From Moellerella sp963519845 (lineage in GTDB: Bacteria > Pseudomonadota > Gammaproteobacteria > Enterobacterales > Enterobacteriaceae), in the NCBI GenBank assembly GCA_963519845.1, contig CAUQNX010000013.1, positions 62,001 through 126,000 on the forward strand: a DNA stretch of 64,000 bases, in the 5' to 3' direction. Positions 45,326-53,949 of this stretch are shown here, piece after piece. The notes beneath the pieces are model-generated. The model saw only the letters and a list, made by a program, of their open reading frames with translations. It made no database searches and was not told where the DNA came from. The position numbers were made by a program, and so were the translations under genes. Within the stretch, counting starts at the first letter, position 1. The number at the start of each line of letters is the position of its first letter.

Positions 45326-46306
45326 TTAATTCTTCTTCTGCGGAAAAAGTGGCGGTTTTTTGTTGGATAACAGTGGTTGTAGCGCGGGGTCATGATAAAT
45401 CGCTTCGACCATAAACATCAAAAAATCAATTCCTTCGAGTGAATAAGTCGATTCTGGAAATTCGCAAATACCAATAGTTACTGACTTAATCTCTGGCTTT
45501 GGCGCTGCTTTAGGCTCGACAAGGGGTTTAACCAGCGGCGATTGTGTCTCTGGCTGCATTCTTATCACTTTTGTCGGCGGGCTATTTTTAAAGATGGCGC
45601 TGACGGCAACTAATTCCACATCTGCCGGTAGCTGAGGCAGCGCTTTTTGCAAGGCTCTTACTGTCGATGGGTGCGGGTGGCCAATAGCGATGGCACTGCC
45701 ATGTTTACGCGCATAAGCGACGGCTTTATTGAGCTGGCTGCGCGTCTCTTCTTCCGATTGCGAGTTATCGATAAAAATATTGCGGCGAACCACAGGAACA
45801 CCAAATTGTCCCGCGGCTTTGCTCGCTTGAGTATTGCCGATGGTCATACTATCGAGAAAATAGAGTTTCTGGTGGGAGAGGGATTGCATCACATTGATCA
45901 TACCGGGCAAGTTGGAGGTCATCTCGCTACCCATATGATTATTCATGCCACTAGCGTAAGGCACTAGGCTAACAGCTCGGCGAATAATGCGATCCACTTC
46001 CTGCGGACTCATTGAAGGAGCCAGCGTGTTTTTCTCGAGAGGCTGTTTACTCAATGGCTTCATCGGCATATGAATTAAGATCTCTCGACCTTGTTGATGC
46101 GCTTTTTCAGCCACTTGTTTGCCATGAGGCGAATCCGGCAAGATCGCAATAGAGACCTGTACCGGCAGCGCCAGTATCAGATTATCTTCTTTTACTCGAT
46201 AGCCAAAATCATCAATCACAATCGCTAATTTTACCGCACTGGCTTGCATACTCACCAATAACAGCATTAGAAAGCTAATGAGATTATGCGGCCGATAATT
46301 CAACAT
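45326..46306 (-). CDS. yibQ: Divergent polysaccharide deacetylase family protein
   Basis: 326 residues from the ATG at 46306, three bases after the envC stop; the longer frame starts within envC. Signal peptide (about residues 1-26, ending QASA), then the KLAIVIDDFGY opening of the family, HMPMKP, MNNHMGS and IGHPHPSTV. The fold is that of polysaccharide deacetylases with metal ligands partly changed. A Pro-rich linker with TKVIRMQPET... and an unusual C-terminal tail follows. Coupled to envC, so a role in envelope or septum maintenance is plausible (inference). Confidence 0.9.
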   Translation of the reverse strand: MLNYRPHNLISFLMLLLVSMQASAVKLAIVIDDFGYRVKEDNLILALPVQVSIAILPDSPHGKQVAEKAHQQGREILIHMPMKPLSKQPLEKNTLAPSMSPQEVDRIIRRAVSLVPYASGMNNHMGSEMTSNLPGMINVMQSLSHQKLYFLDSMTIGNTQASKAAGQFGVPVVRRNIFIDNSQSEEETRSQLNKAVAYARKHGSAIAIGHPHPSTVRALQKALPQLPADVELVAVSAIFKNSPPTKVIRMQPETQSPLVKPLVEPKAAPKPEIKSVTIGICEFPESTYSLEGIDFLMFMVEAIYHDPALQPLLSNKKPPLFPQKKN

Positions 46307-46308
46307 AT

Positions 46309-47598
46309 TTATTTCCCAAGCCAAGGTCGTGGATTAACAGTTTTACCTTGGCGTCTAATTTCAAAATAGAGCGATGGGCGTTCTTGGCCGCCACTGCTAC
46401 CCACTAAAGCAATAGGCTGACCAGCTCGCACTTGTTGTCCAACATTGACTAGCGCACTTTGATTATAGCCATAGAGGCTCATATCGCCCTTACCATGCTC
46501 AATAACGACAACTAGACCATAGCCTTGTAACCAATCAGCTAAGAGGACACGACCATCGGCAATCGCTTTAACTTGCGTTCCTTCACTGGCGCCAATCACC
46601 ATTCCTTTCCAGCGTAATTCACCGGAAATGGCTTCACCATAACTATGTAATGTTTGTCCACGCACTGGCCACATGGCTTGCCCATCTGGACGACCAAGGC
46701 CGCCAGTACGTGCCATTAATGAACGTTCACTCTCATTTGGCTTATAAGAGGCACCTTTCTGTTTAGCTTGGCGCTCTTTTTCCGCCACTTGAAGACGAAT
46801 ACGCGCTGCCTCTTTGGCTTCTTTCTCTGCTCTGGCTTTGGCTTCTCGTTCGGCACGGACAATTTTGTCACGCAAACGGGCTTCATTTTGCTTCATCATC
46901 GCCAGATTTTTCTGTTCTTCTTTAAGCGTACTTTCGAGCTGAGTAAGTGTTTGTTTACGCGCCACTTGAGTCTTATCCAGTTTGCGTTTTTCTTGCTGCT
47001 GTTTGGCTAAGATGGCTTTCTGTTCTGACTGTTTTTTTTGCTCTAATCCGCGTTGTTTATCGAGTTCTTCCGTCGTTTTGCCTAATTGAACGATAGTTTT
47101 CTCTCTCGCTAGATTTAAATAGCGATAATAGGCAAAGATGCGCTCTTCCCGCAAACCATCTTCACCTTTAAAAAATAGCTCTAATCCTTGATGTTGGCCT
47201 TGCCGGAATGCCGCATCAAGCTGCCCAGCAAGCAGTGATTCTTGCTCGATTTTCTGTTTTTTCAGGCGTTGGATATTGCTATTTAATGAGCTGATATCTT
47301 TATTTAGCTGCTGCAACTGATCTTGTGTTTTGTACAAACTGCGGCTAGCGGCGGAAATACTCTGCTCTTGCTGCTGAAGTTGCTTTAATAGATCAGTACG
47401 CTTGTTTTGTTGGTCTTTAACACTTTTCTCTTTATCGGCAATATTTTGCAGCAAGTTCTTCAATTGATCTTTATTTTCATTGACTTGGTTTGCTGCAAAA
47501 CTGGAAGGCAGAGAAAGGGAGAACAAACCGCAGGCCAGCAGAACTGACATGAGCGTGGTTCGAATAAATGGCGTTCGAGTAAATTTATTATTTGCCAT
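46309..47598 (-). CDS. envC: EnvC, amidase activator with LytM domain
   Basis: Periplasmic activator of AmiA/AmiB during septal peptidoglycan splitting, recruited by FtsEX. 429 residues (E. coli 419). Signal peptide ends near SSFA (about residue 35); residues 36-280 form long Gln/Lys/Glu-rich coiled coils; the C-terminal LytM/M23 domain (RPDGQAMWPVRGQTLHSYG to the end) has lost the usual zinc ligands, as expected for a regulator. In E. coli gpmI precedes envC; it is missing here. Confidence 0.95.
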   Translation of the reverse strand: MANNKFTRTPFIRTTLMSVLLACGLFSLSLPSSFAANQVNENKDQLKNLLQNIADKEKSVKDQQNKRTDLLKQLQQQEQSISAASRSLYKTQDQLQQLNKDISSLNSNIQRLKKQKIEQESLLAGQLDAAFRQGQHQGLELFFKGEDGLREERIFAYYRYLNLAREKTIVQLGKTTEELDKQRGLEQKKQSEQKAILAKQQQEKRKLDKTQVARKQTLTQLESTLKEEQKNLAMMKQNEARLRDKIVRAEREAKARAEKEAKEAARIRLQVAEKERQAKQKGASYKPNESERSLMARTGGLGRPDGQAMWPVRGQTLHSYGEAISGELRWKGMVIGASEGTQVKAIADGRVLLADWLQGYGLVVVIEHGKGDMSLYGYNQSALVNVGQQVRAGQPIALVGSSGGQERPSLYFEIRRQGKTVNPRPWLGK

Positions 47599-48039
47599 TC
47601 TTATTTATCACCTTGAATGAACATGACCGCTGATTGTTCCATTGAGCGCAATAGATTGCCATAATCTTGATGTCTTAGTTTTTGATGTTGAATAATGGGA
47701 GTCTCGCCTAATTTAGCTTTGTGCCATTAAATTAGAGGATAATGTAACATTATCACTGATATCATTTGTTAAGCTATAAAAAATGAATATTTATTAAGCA
47801 TAAGATAAATAACATGAAAGAAAAATCAATTTCAACCTCACTAAGCCCAGATTTGATCGGATTGAGTGCTATTTTATGCCTAGTTTGATACCAGATTGGC
47901 CGATTAGCACTATTTTTGTGTATCAACCCGCAAAAAAAAGCGCCTCAGATTGCGGGAACTGGCTGTAATTAGGTCAGTTCGAAGGTATACTCACATCCCT
48001 TTGATATCTGATATTAACCAACGGGAGTGATACCCCCCC
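47599..48039. other. 441-bp divergent gap between envC and yibN
   Basis: Place where E. coli has gpmI. No gpmI or remnant is recognised. A TATACT (-10-like, 47986-47991) lies about 50 nt upstream of yibN. A 24-codon open frame at 47814-47888 contains LIGLSAIL, reminiscent of the first helix of EamA-type transporters, and stays open after its stop for 28 codons; it may be a fragment or chance. Confidence 0.4.
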
Positions 48040-48477
48040 ATGATGCAAGAAATCATGCAATTTATTAACCAGAATATGATGTTAAGTCTGGTTTGGATCG
48101 CGTTGTTCGTCGCTGTAGTTGTTTTAACCGTTAAAGGCATGTTTTCTAAGTCGAAGGTTATCTCACGCGGACAAGCAATATTTTCTATTAATAAAGAAGA
48201 TGCTGTTGTTGTGGATTTACGTTCACGAGACGATTTCCGTAAAGGCCATATCACGGATTCCATCAATCTAACTCCATCTGAGATTAAAGATAATAATCTA
48301 GGTGAATTGGAAAAACATAAACAGAAGCCTATAATTGTGGTTTCAGCGAATGGTATGGATGCAAGCAAACCAGCTGAACATCTGGTACAGCATGGCTTTG
48401 AAAAAGTCTTTATCCTGAAAGAAGGGATCTCTGGCTGGGCAGGTGAAAACTTACCACTCGCTCGTGGTAAGAAATAA
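48040..48477 (+). CDS. yibN: YibN, membrane-anchored rhodanese-like protein
   Basis: 145 residues: one N-terminal membrane helix (about 12-32) and a rhodanese fold (VVVDLRSRDDFRKGHI, LKEGISGWAGENLPL). The whole protein has no cysteine, so it cannot carry persulfide; the active loop reads SANGMDAS where E. coli YibN has SGMQC. Located before secB, consistent with a role near the Sec/YidC insertion machinery rather than sulfur transfer. grxC, which separates yibN and secB in E. coli, is absent. Confidence 0.92.
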   Translation: MMQEIMQFINQNMMLSLVWIALFVAVVVLTVKGMFSKSKVISRGQAIFSINKEDAVVVDLRSRDDFRKGHITDSINLTPSEIKDNNLGELEKHKQKPIIVVSANGMDASKPAEHLVQHGFEKVFILKEGISGWAGENLPLARGKK

Positions 48478-48544
48478 CTTAAATAAATAAGTAAATTTTT
48501 TTACATTGTCGAAATCATATGGACGTTAAAAGGTAATTATTATT

Positions 48545-49018
48545 ATGTCAGAACAAAATAACTCAGAAATGGTATTCCAGATCCAGCGTGTCTATACTAA
48601 AGATGTTTCTTTTGAAGCACCTAATGCGCCGCAGATCTTCCAGAAAGAGTGGCAGCCAGAAGTAAAATTAGATTTAGATACCTCTTCTACCCTGTTAGCA
48701 GAAGGTATTTATGAAGTCGTACTGCGCGTGACAGTAACGGCAAATTTAGGTGAAGAGACAGGTTTCCTGTGTGAAGTTCAACAAGCAGGTATCTTCTCTA
48801 TCGAGGGAATTGAAGGAACTCAGATGGCACATTGCTTAGGTGCATACTGCCCAAATATCCTGTTCCCTTATGCACGTGAGTGCATCACCAGCCAAGTCAG
48901 TCGTGGTACATTCCCTCAACTCAACTTGGCGCCAGTAAATTTTGATGCATTGTTCATGAGCTACCTGCAACAGCAGGAAGAACAAGCAGCAAATGCTGAA
49001 GCCCCACAGGAAAGTTAA
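48545..49018 (+). CDS. secB: SecB, protein-export chaperone
   Basis: Cytoplasmic tetrameric chaperone that keeps precursors unfolded and hands them to SecA. 157 residues (E. coli 155). Family blocks FQIQRVYTKDVSFEAPNAP, VCEVQQAGIF-like FLCEVQQAGIF and CPNILFPYARE are present. Its TAA overlaps the gpsA ATG by one base (TAATG). Confidence 0.98.
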   Translation: MSEQNNSEMVFQIQRVYTKDVSFEAPNAPQIFQKEWQPEVKLDLDTSSTLLAEGIYEVVLRVTVTANLGEETGFLCEVQQAGIFSIEGIEGTQMAHCLGAYCPNILFPYARECITSQVSRGTFPQLNLAPVNFDALFMSYLQQQEEQAANAEAPQES

Positions 49019-50052
49019 TGAATTATACTGCTTCAATGACAGTAATCGGTGCCGGCTCATACGGCACCGCTTTAGCGATTACCCTAGCGCGCAATGGTCA
49101 CCAAGTCATATTATGGGGCCATGACGCAGCTCATATTCAACGATTACAGCAAGACCGGAGCAACAGCCACTTTTTGCCCGGCGTTTCTTTCCCTGATAGT
49201 TTATCCCTCGAAACCGATTTAGAAAAAGCGGTTAAAGCCAGTAATAATCTTCTGATTGTGGTTCCTAGCCATGTTTTTGGCGACGTACTAAAACAAATTA
49301 AGCCATTTTTAGTGGCTGACGCGCGCATTATTTGGGCGACAAAAGGATTAGAACGCGATACTGGTCGTTTGTTGCAGGATGTAGCGCGTGAAGTATTAGG
49401 CAATGAAATTCCCCTTGCAGTCCTATCAGGGCCGACTTTCGCCAAAGAGCTTGCGGCAGGTCTACCGACCGCTATCTCAGTTGCAGCGACAGATAGTGAT
49501 TTTGGCGATGAGCTACAGCAGCTATTCCACTGTGGCAAAAGCTTTCGGGTCTATAAAAATCCCGATATTATCGGCGTACAGTTAGGCGGCGCAGTCAAAA
49601 ACGTAATAGCGATTGGTGCGGGTATTTCTGATGGCATGGGATTCGGTGCCAATGCGCGTACTGCTTTGATTACGCGTGGATTAGCTGAGATGAGTCGCTT
49701 AGGCGCAGCACTCGGCGCAGATCCTTCCACTTTTATGGGTATGGCTGGTCTTGGCGATCTTGTGTTAACCTGCACAGATAACCAATCACGTAACCGCCGC
49801 TTTGGCATGATGCTGGGTCAAGGTATCAGTGTCGAAGATGCAGAGAGCCAAATTGGCCAAGTGGTCGAAGGCTATCGAAATACAAAAGAAGTTAAAGTGT
49901 TGGCAGAGCGCCTTGGTGTTGAAATGCCAATTACAGAACAGCTGTATCAGATCTTGTATTGCAATAAGAATGTGTTGGAAGCGGCCAAAGCCTTGCTAGG
50001 CAGAGCAACCAAAGATGAAATTTCTGATATGAGCGTCACTCAAAAGTTATAA
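49018..50052 (+). CDS. gpsA: Glycerol-3-phosphate dehydrogenase [NAD(P)+]
   Basis: Reduces dihydroxyacetone phosphate to sn-glycerol-3-phosphate for phospholipid synthesis. 344 residues (E. coli 339). Nucleotide site TVIGAGSYGTALA at residue 8 and the catalytic lysine in GGAVKNVIAIGAG (about residue 190). Coupled to secB by start/stop overlap and followed by cysE after 14 bp. Confidence 0.98.
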   Translation: MNYTASMTVIGAGSYGTALAITLARNGHQVILWGHDAAHIQRLQQDRSNSHFLPGVSFPDSLSLETDLEKAVKASNNLLIVVPSHVFGDVLKQIKPFLVADARIIWATKGLERDTGRLLQDVAREVLGNEIPLAVLSGPTFAKELAAGLPTAISVAATDSDFGDELQQLFHCGKSFRVYKNPDIIGVQLGGAVKNVIAIGAGISDGMGFGANARTALITRGLAEMSRLGAALGADPSTFMGMAGLGDLVLTCTDNQSRNRRFGMMLGQGISVEDAESQIGQVVEGYRNTKEVKVLAERLGVEMPITEQLYQILYCNKNVLEAAKALLGRATKDEISDMSVTQKL

Positions 50053-50066
50053 TTAAGTGGGTTAAT

Positions 50067-50888
50067 ATGTCGCAAGAAGAACTGGATAGAGTCTGGGCTC
50101 ATATTAAAGAAGAGGGTAAAGCCCTTGCTGATTGTGAGCCTATGTTGGCTAGTTTCTTTCATGCGACATTACTTAAACACGAAAATTTAGGTAGTGCTCT
50201 TAGCTATATGCTGGCGAATAAACTGGGCACGCCGATTATGCCTGCTATCGCGGTGCGTGAAGTGGTCGAAGATGCTTATCGCCATGATGCCCAGATGATC
50301 TTATCTGCCGCCCGTGATTTATCTGCTGTACGCCTGCGTGACCCTGCTGTCGATAAATACTCAACGCCTCTGCTCTATTTAAAAGGTTTCCATGCGCTAC
50401 AAGCCTATCGTATCGGCCACTGGCTGTGGAAAGAGGGGCGCGAAGCACTGGCGATCTATTTACAAAATCAAATCTCAGTTTCATTTGCGGTGGATATCCA
50501 TCCGGCGGCACGCATTGGTTGCGGAATTATGCTCGATCATGCAACGGGAATTGTGATTGGTGAAACGGCTGTTGTGGAAGATGATGTCTCTATTCTGCAA
50601 TCTGTCACCCTCGGCGGTACGGGCAAAACTGGTGGCGATCGCCATCCAAAAGTTCGCGAAGGGGTAATGATTGGCGCCGGAGCTAAAATTCTGGGCAATA
50701 TCGAAATTGGCCGCGGTGCTCGCATCGGTGCTGGCTCTGTGGTGCTACATGCTGTTCCACCTCATACCACAGTCGCCGGTGTACCAGCGCGAATTGTTGG
50801 TAAACCTAGCAGTGAAAACCCCTCTTTCGATATGGATCAAAACTTTAGCAGCTCGATTTATGGCTTTGAATTTGGTGATGGTATCTAG
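50067..50888 (+). CDS. cysE: Serine O-acetyltransferase
   Basis: First committed step of cysteine synthesis: serine plus acetyl-CoA to O-acetylserine. 273 residues, as in E. coli. Helical N-terminus, then a left-handed beta-helix with DIHPAARIG, DHATGIVIGE and the catalytic His region RHPKVREGV. The C-terminal tail ends GDGI, the peptide that docks into CysK to form cysteine synthase. Last of the secB-gpsA-cysE run; the usual next gene trmL is displaced by the 3-kb accessory insert. Confidence 0.98.
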   Translation: MSQEELDRVWAHIKEEGKALADCEPMLASFFHATLLKHENLGSALSYMLANKLGTPIMPAIAVREVVEDAYRHDAQMILSAARDLSAVRLRDPAVDKYSTPLLYLKGFHALQAYRIGHWLWKEGREALAIYLQNQISVSFAVDIHPAARIGCGIMLDHATGIVIGETAVVEDDVSILQSVTLGGTGKTGGDRHPKVREGVMIGAGAKILGNIEIGRGARIGAGSVVLHAVPPHTTVAGVPARIVGKPSSENPSFDMDQNFSSSIYGFEFGDGI

Positions 50889-51394
50889 TTATCTCCTTAA
50901 CATACATATTCAATTACTCAGTGAGGCCTTACTTGACCTCGCCTAGATTTACATTTCAAGGTTACTATTAAAGGCTAGCTAGTATCATTGGTACTATGAA
51001 TTATTAACAAGCGATAAAGATTAACCCTCATAAATGGTGTTGTCCGCTGATTGAGAAAATTCAGAACGAGATAAATAGCTGCTTATCAATAGACCCCTTT
51101 ATAGTTCATCTAAGACTTCCCGTCGCTAGAAGTGTTGCATCATAATTAATTGTTCGAGTCAATTAAAGCATAGTAAGTGTGCTATACGTAAAAAATACTC
51201 TTACTTTCAAAATTCACCTTGTTTTATCGAATTTAATTGATATTTATGACAATATCATCAAATGATTGAAGTTTTAAGCACATAGATACTATGAATTTAA
51301 ATTGTTTTGATATATGCTTAAATTTATTTTTTGTGGTGAATGATTCAATTCACTCTCATTATTTGAGTTATTGTTTATTAATGCAAGGATCCCT
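50889..51394. other. 506-bp gene-free region after cysE
   Basis: No gene recognised. Composition becomes steadily more AT-rich towards the acyltransferase, marking entry to the accessory insert. A weak GAGG/CCTC inverted repeat lies 30-50 bp after cysE. Confidence 0.5.
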
Positions 51395-52466
51395 GTGTCA
51401 ACAACTAATCACATATTACCTCTTACGTCGATACGATTTTTTGCTGCTATCTTTGTATTATTTAGTCATTTAAGCTATTTTTCAGCAACATCTCTATCCG
51501 TTTTTTATGTAAAAGAAGGTTTTATCGGCGTAACACTATTTTTTATTCTTTCTGGTTTTGTTTTAGCTTATTCTTACGAGGATAGATTTAAAAAGAAGAA
51601 GACAACTATCTTTTCTTTTTATTCAGCAAGAATAGCAAGAATATATCCTTTACATATATTAACTTTAATTCTAGCGCTTCCTTTTTTTCTCATTAACAGC
51701 CCTGATTTTTTATCACTTTTATCTAATGTTTTCCTTCTACAGGCATTTATTCCTAATGACAGTTACTATTTTAGTTTAAATGCTCCATCATGGAGTATTT
51801 CGGTTGAGATGCTTTTTTATTTATTATTTCCTTTATTAATTAGATTTAAAGCAAGTTTTCTAATTTCCATTACAATAATACTTATCTTAATAAAAATAGT
51901 ATTGTCAGTTTCAATAATTGATGACAGCTTAAAACATGCATATATATATATTTCCAATATTAAGAATACCTGATTTTATCATAGGAATATTGTTATTTAG
52001 ATGGAGAAAAAAAATTCCCATGGAAAAACTAACAGTATCTAATTTAAATTTAGCTCAGATTGTATCTTTGTTTTTTTTCTGTGTTTTTATTTACTTGTCT
52101 GAGTACATCCCAATATCGTATAGATATGATATATATTATATATTGCCAATGTCCATGGTAATATTTAGTCTATCTTTCTCTAATAGTTTCCTTGGAAGAA
52201 TTTTATCTTCTAAATTTCTTGTTTTACTTGGTGAGTCAAGTTTTGCACTATATATGATACATCAAATTATCATACGAGGCCTTATTAAACTAAATGGAAA
52301 ATTAAATATTCTTAATGATTTAAGCTTACTTGCTTTAATACTAATATCTAGTATGTTATTTAGTTTATTACTTTATAAATTTTATGAAATACCTGCTAAA
52401 AGAATGACATTATCATTTTTAGGTAAACTTCACCACAATAATAAAAATAAAAATAAAATATTATAA
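51395..52466 (+). pseudogene. Acyltransferase-3 (OafA-type O-acetyltransferase), split at an AT repeat
   Basis: Two overlapping frames encode one membrane O-acetyltransferase. The first (GTG at 51395 with AAGGA 5 nt upstream, to 51973) covers helices 1-5 or so: TSIRFFAAIFVLFSHL with the catalytic-type His, GVTLFFILSGFVLAYSY, R-rich ARIARIYPLH and NAPSWSISVEMLFYLLFP. The second (to 52466) continues with PDFIIGILLF and closes LLGESSFALYMIHQ. They are joined at an (AT)6 tract, 51940-51951; adding one AT unit, or removing two, fuses them into a continuous protein of about 357 residues with the expected HAYIYIFPILRIPDFIIG junction. As sequenced the gene is off. Such enzymes acetylate O-antigen or other surface sugars. 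Confidence 0.82.
51940..51951 (+). repeat. (AT)6 dinucleotide tract inside the acyltransferase gene
   Basis: Six AT units at the exact point where the reading frame shifts. Gain of one unit restores the frame. Confidence 0.85.
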
Positions 52467-52711
52467 TTTATATGATTAACATCATGATTAATCTGGTTGT
52501 AAATGAAAAATATACATCTGATGATGTTTCATCCTATATTTTTCAAATCACTAAACATAAATTTTTGTATTTTTATTGATTGGCTGTAGATATAAATTTA
52601 TGATTCGAGGTGAATTTGTAAGAGTATGAAAGTGACATATGGATCAAACGAAAAAATAGATTCAGGATACACAAAGGGGAGGCGGCCGTTACCGCCAATA
52701 TCTGATGCTTA
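52467..52711. other. Flank between the acyltransferase and the IS element
   Basis: AT-rich; holds the 5' part of a 37-codon frame interrupted by the IS (separate entry) and a GGCGG/CCGCC hairpin at 52681-52696. Nothing else recognised. Confidence 0.4.
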
Positions 52712-52724
52712 TGTCCACTCTCCA

Positions 52725-53408
52725 TTAACTGAGACACACCAACTTAGATTTTTCTAACTGTTTACGATAGGCCTCCGGTGGGAGGTGATTTAAATTTTCA
52801 TGAGTCCGATTTTGATTATAATCTTGCAGCCAAAACCACGCCATTTCTCTAACTTGGCTGAGTGATTCAAATAAATAGGCATTTAAAAATTCACGTCGTA
52901 ACTAGCCATTAAAGCGCTCGATAAATCCGTTTTGTTGTGGTTTATCGGGTTGAATATGGCATAATTCTATTTGATTACTTTCACAATAATTCAATAGCTT
53001 GCCAGATATTAATTCAGGCCCATTATCAACTCGGAGCTGTTTTGGCAATCCTCTTTCGATTTTTAAGCACTCCAGAACTCGGATAACAGGCTCCGCTGGC
53101 AGCGATGTATCGACCTCGATTACTATACATTTGCGGGTGCTTTTATCAATAATATTCAATGTTCTGAATCGTTTACCACAATATAAACTGTCATGCATGA
53201 AGTCTAATGCCCATTGAGCATTGGGTGTTTTCTCTACTAATAATGGCCTTTTCGTGCGCGTAGGAAGCACTTTTCTAATGCGACGTTTTAGATTTAACCC
53301 TAAGCGACAATAAACGCGGTCTTTTTCACGCCAACTTTGAGCTTTTCGATAAAATGTTGCTTGTGATAAAGAAGTTAACATACACGCTTTAATGGCCGAC
53401 AAACCCAC
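52725..53408 (-). pseudogene. IS3-family transposase OrfB, degenerate
   Basis: DDE integrase part of the transposase. The catalytic blocks survive (WALDFMHDSL, RVDNGPELIS, NGFIERFNG), but an in-frame TAG at 52902-52904 follows ERFNG, with LRREFLNAYLFESLSQ and the rest continuing to the stop at 52725. The region between REKD and RVYCRLGLNLKRR lacks the usual 40-50 residues (PRWGF...NHKRV), an internal deletion. Frame with orfA is also wrong for -1 shifting. Three lesions make it non-functional. Confidence 0.86.
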
Positions 53409-53433
53409 TTGAATAAGCGATTGTGCACATGAT

Positions 53434-53706
53434 TTACCAACCCTTTTTTGCGAAAAGCGCCTTCATGGCATGATTTTCAAGGTTAACATCTGCAAACATC
53501 TTTTTGAGTTTGGTATTTGCTTCTTCCAGCTCTTTTAATCGTTTAACATCATTAGTTTCCATGCCATCATACTTTGATTTCCAATTATAATAAGTGGCGT
53601 TACTAATACTATTTTGGCGGCAAATATCTTCCACTTTCATACCAGAATCCGCAAGTTTTAAAATATTGACGATTCGAGTTTCCGTAAAACGAGCTTTTTT
53701 CATCAT
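53434..53706 (-). CDS. IS3-family transposase OrfA
   Basis: 90 residues. Starts MMKKARFTETRIVNILKLAD and contains the helix-turn-helix VEDICRQNSISNATYYNWKSKY, followed by a leucine-zipper-like VKRLKELEEANTKLKKMF. This part binds the IS ends. It appears intact; it ends at AAAAAAGG, where such elements shift frame to reach orfB, but here orfB lies in the +1 rather than the -1 frame. Confidence 0.88.
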   Translation of the reverse strand: MMKKARFTETRIVNILKLADSGMKVEDICRQNSISNATYYNWKSKYDGMETNDVKRLKELEEANTKLKKMFADVNLENHAMKALFAKKGW

Positions 53707-53774
53707 AACCTCTGCAATTGTTAGGGCAGAAAATCTAATTATAGCTGTCTTATTTTAGGGGAAGTGGACACTTA

Positions 53775-53949
53775 TATGAAACACTCTGACGCAAAGAGGT
53801 GAAGGTTATATGAATAACTTCCCAAAAGTAGCAATCCGGGTATTTATGTCTGTAGAGGATGTACAAAGATAGGCAAAGGCTTCAAATATAAAAAGCGTAC
53901 TGGCCTATAAAATAGAGCAGTGCGCTTTTTTGTTTATTCAGATTTTTAA
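53775..53949. other. Flank between the IS element and trmL
   Basis: Holds the 3' end of the interrupted small frame, a possible 20-codon frame (53810-53872) behind a GAGGTGAAGG site, and the trmL terminator. Confidence 0.4.
53891..53931. terminator. Terminator after trmL
   Basis: AAAAGCGTACTG / CAGTGCGCTTTT stem (one G-T) with a 15-nt loop and T runs on both strands; 19 bp after the trmL stop. Confidence 0.85.

Larger units (their letters stand above)
52712..53770 (-). mobile_element. Decayed IS3-family insertion sequence
   Basis: 1059-bp element with imperfect terminal inverted repeats (left TGTCCACTCTCCATTAACTG, right complement TGTCCACTTCCCCTAAAATA) and a 4-bp CTTA target duplication (52708-52711 and 53771-53774). 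It encodes orfA and a damaged orfB on the minus strand. Intact relatives are around 1.2 kb; the missing length corresponds to an internal gap in orfB. Not expected to transpose by itself. Confidence 0.88.
52626..53802 (+). pseudogene. Small open frame interrupted by the IS element
   Basis: From ATG 52626 a frame runs 28 codons into the IS target site. If the IS and one CTTA copy are removed, it continues through 53775-53802 and ends at TGA, giving 37 codons (start MKVTYGSNEK, end MKHSDAKR). The stop overlaps a GAGGTGAAGG site that could serve a second 20-codon frame at 53810-53872. No family recognised; may be chance. Confidence 0.25.

Noticed and set aside
47814..47888. 24-codon frame with LIGLSAIL as a transporter remnant
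   Set aside because: Similarity to EamA-type first helices is short and could be chance; no further homologous sequence follows.
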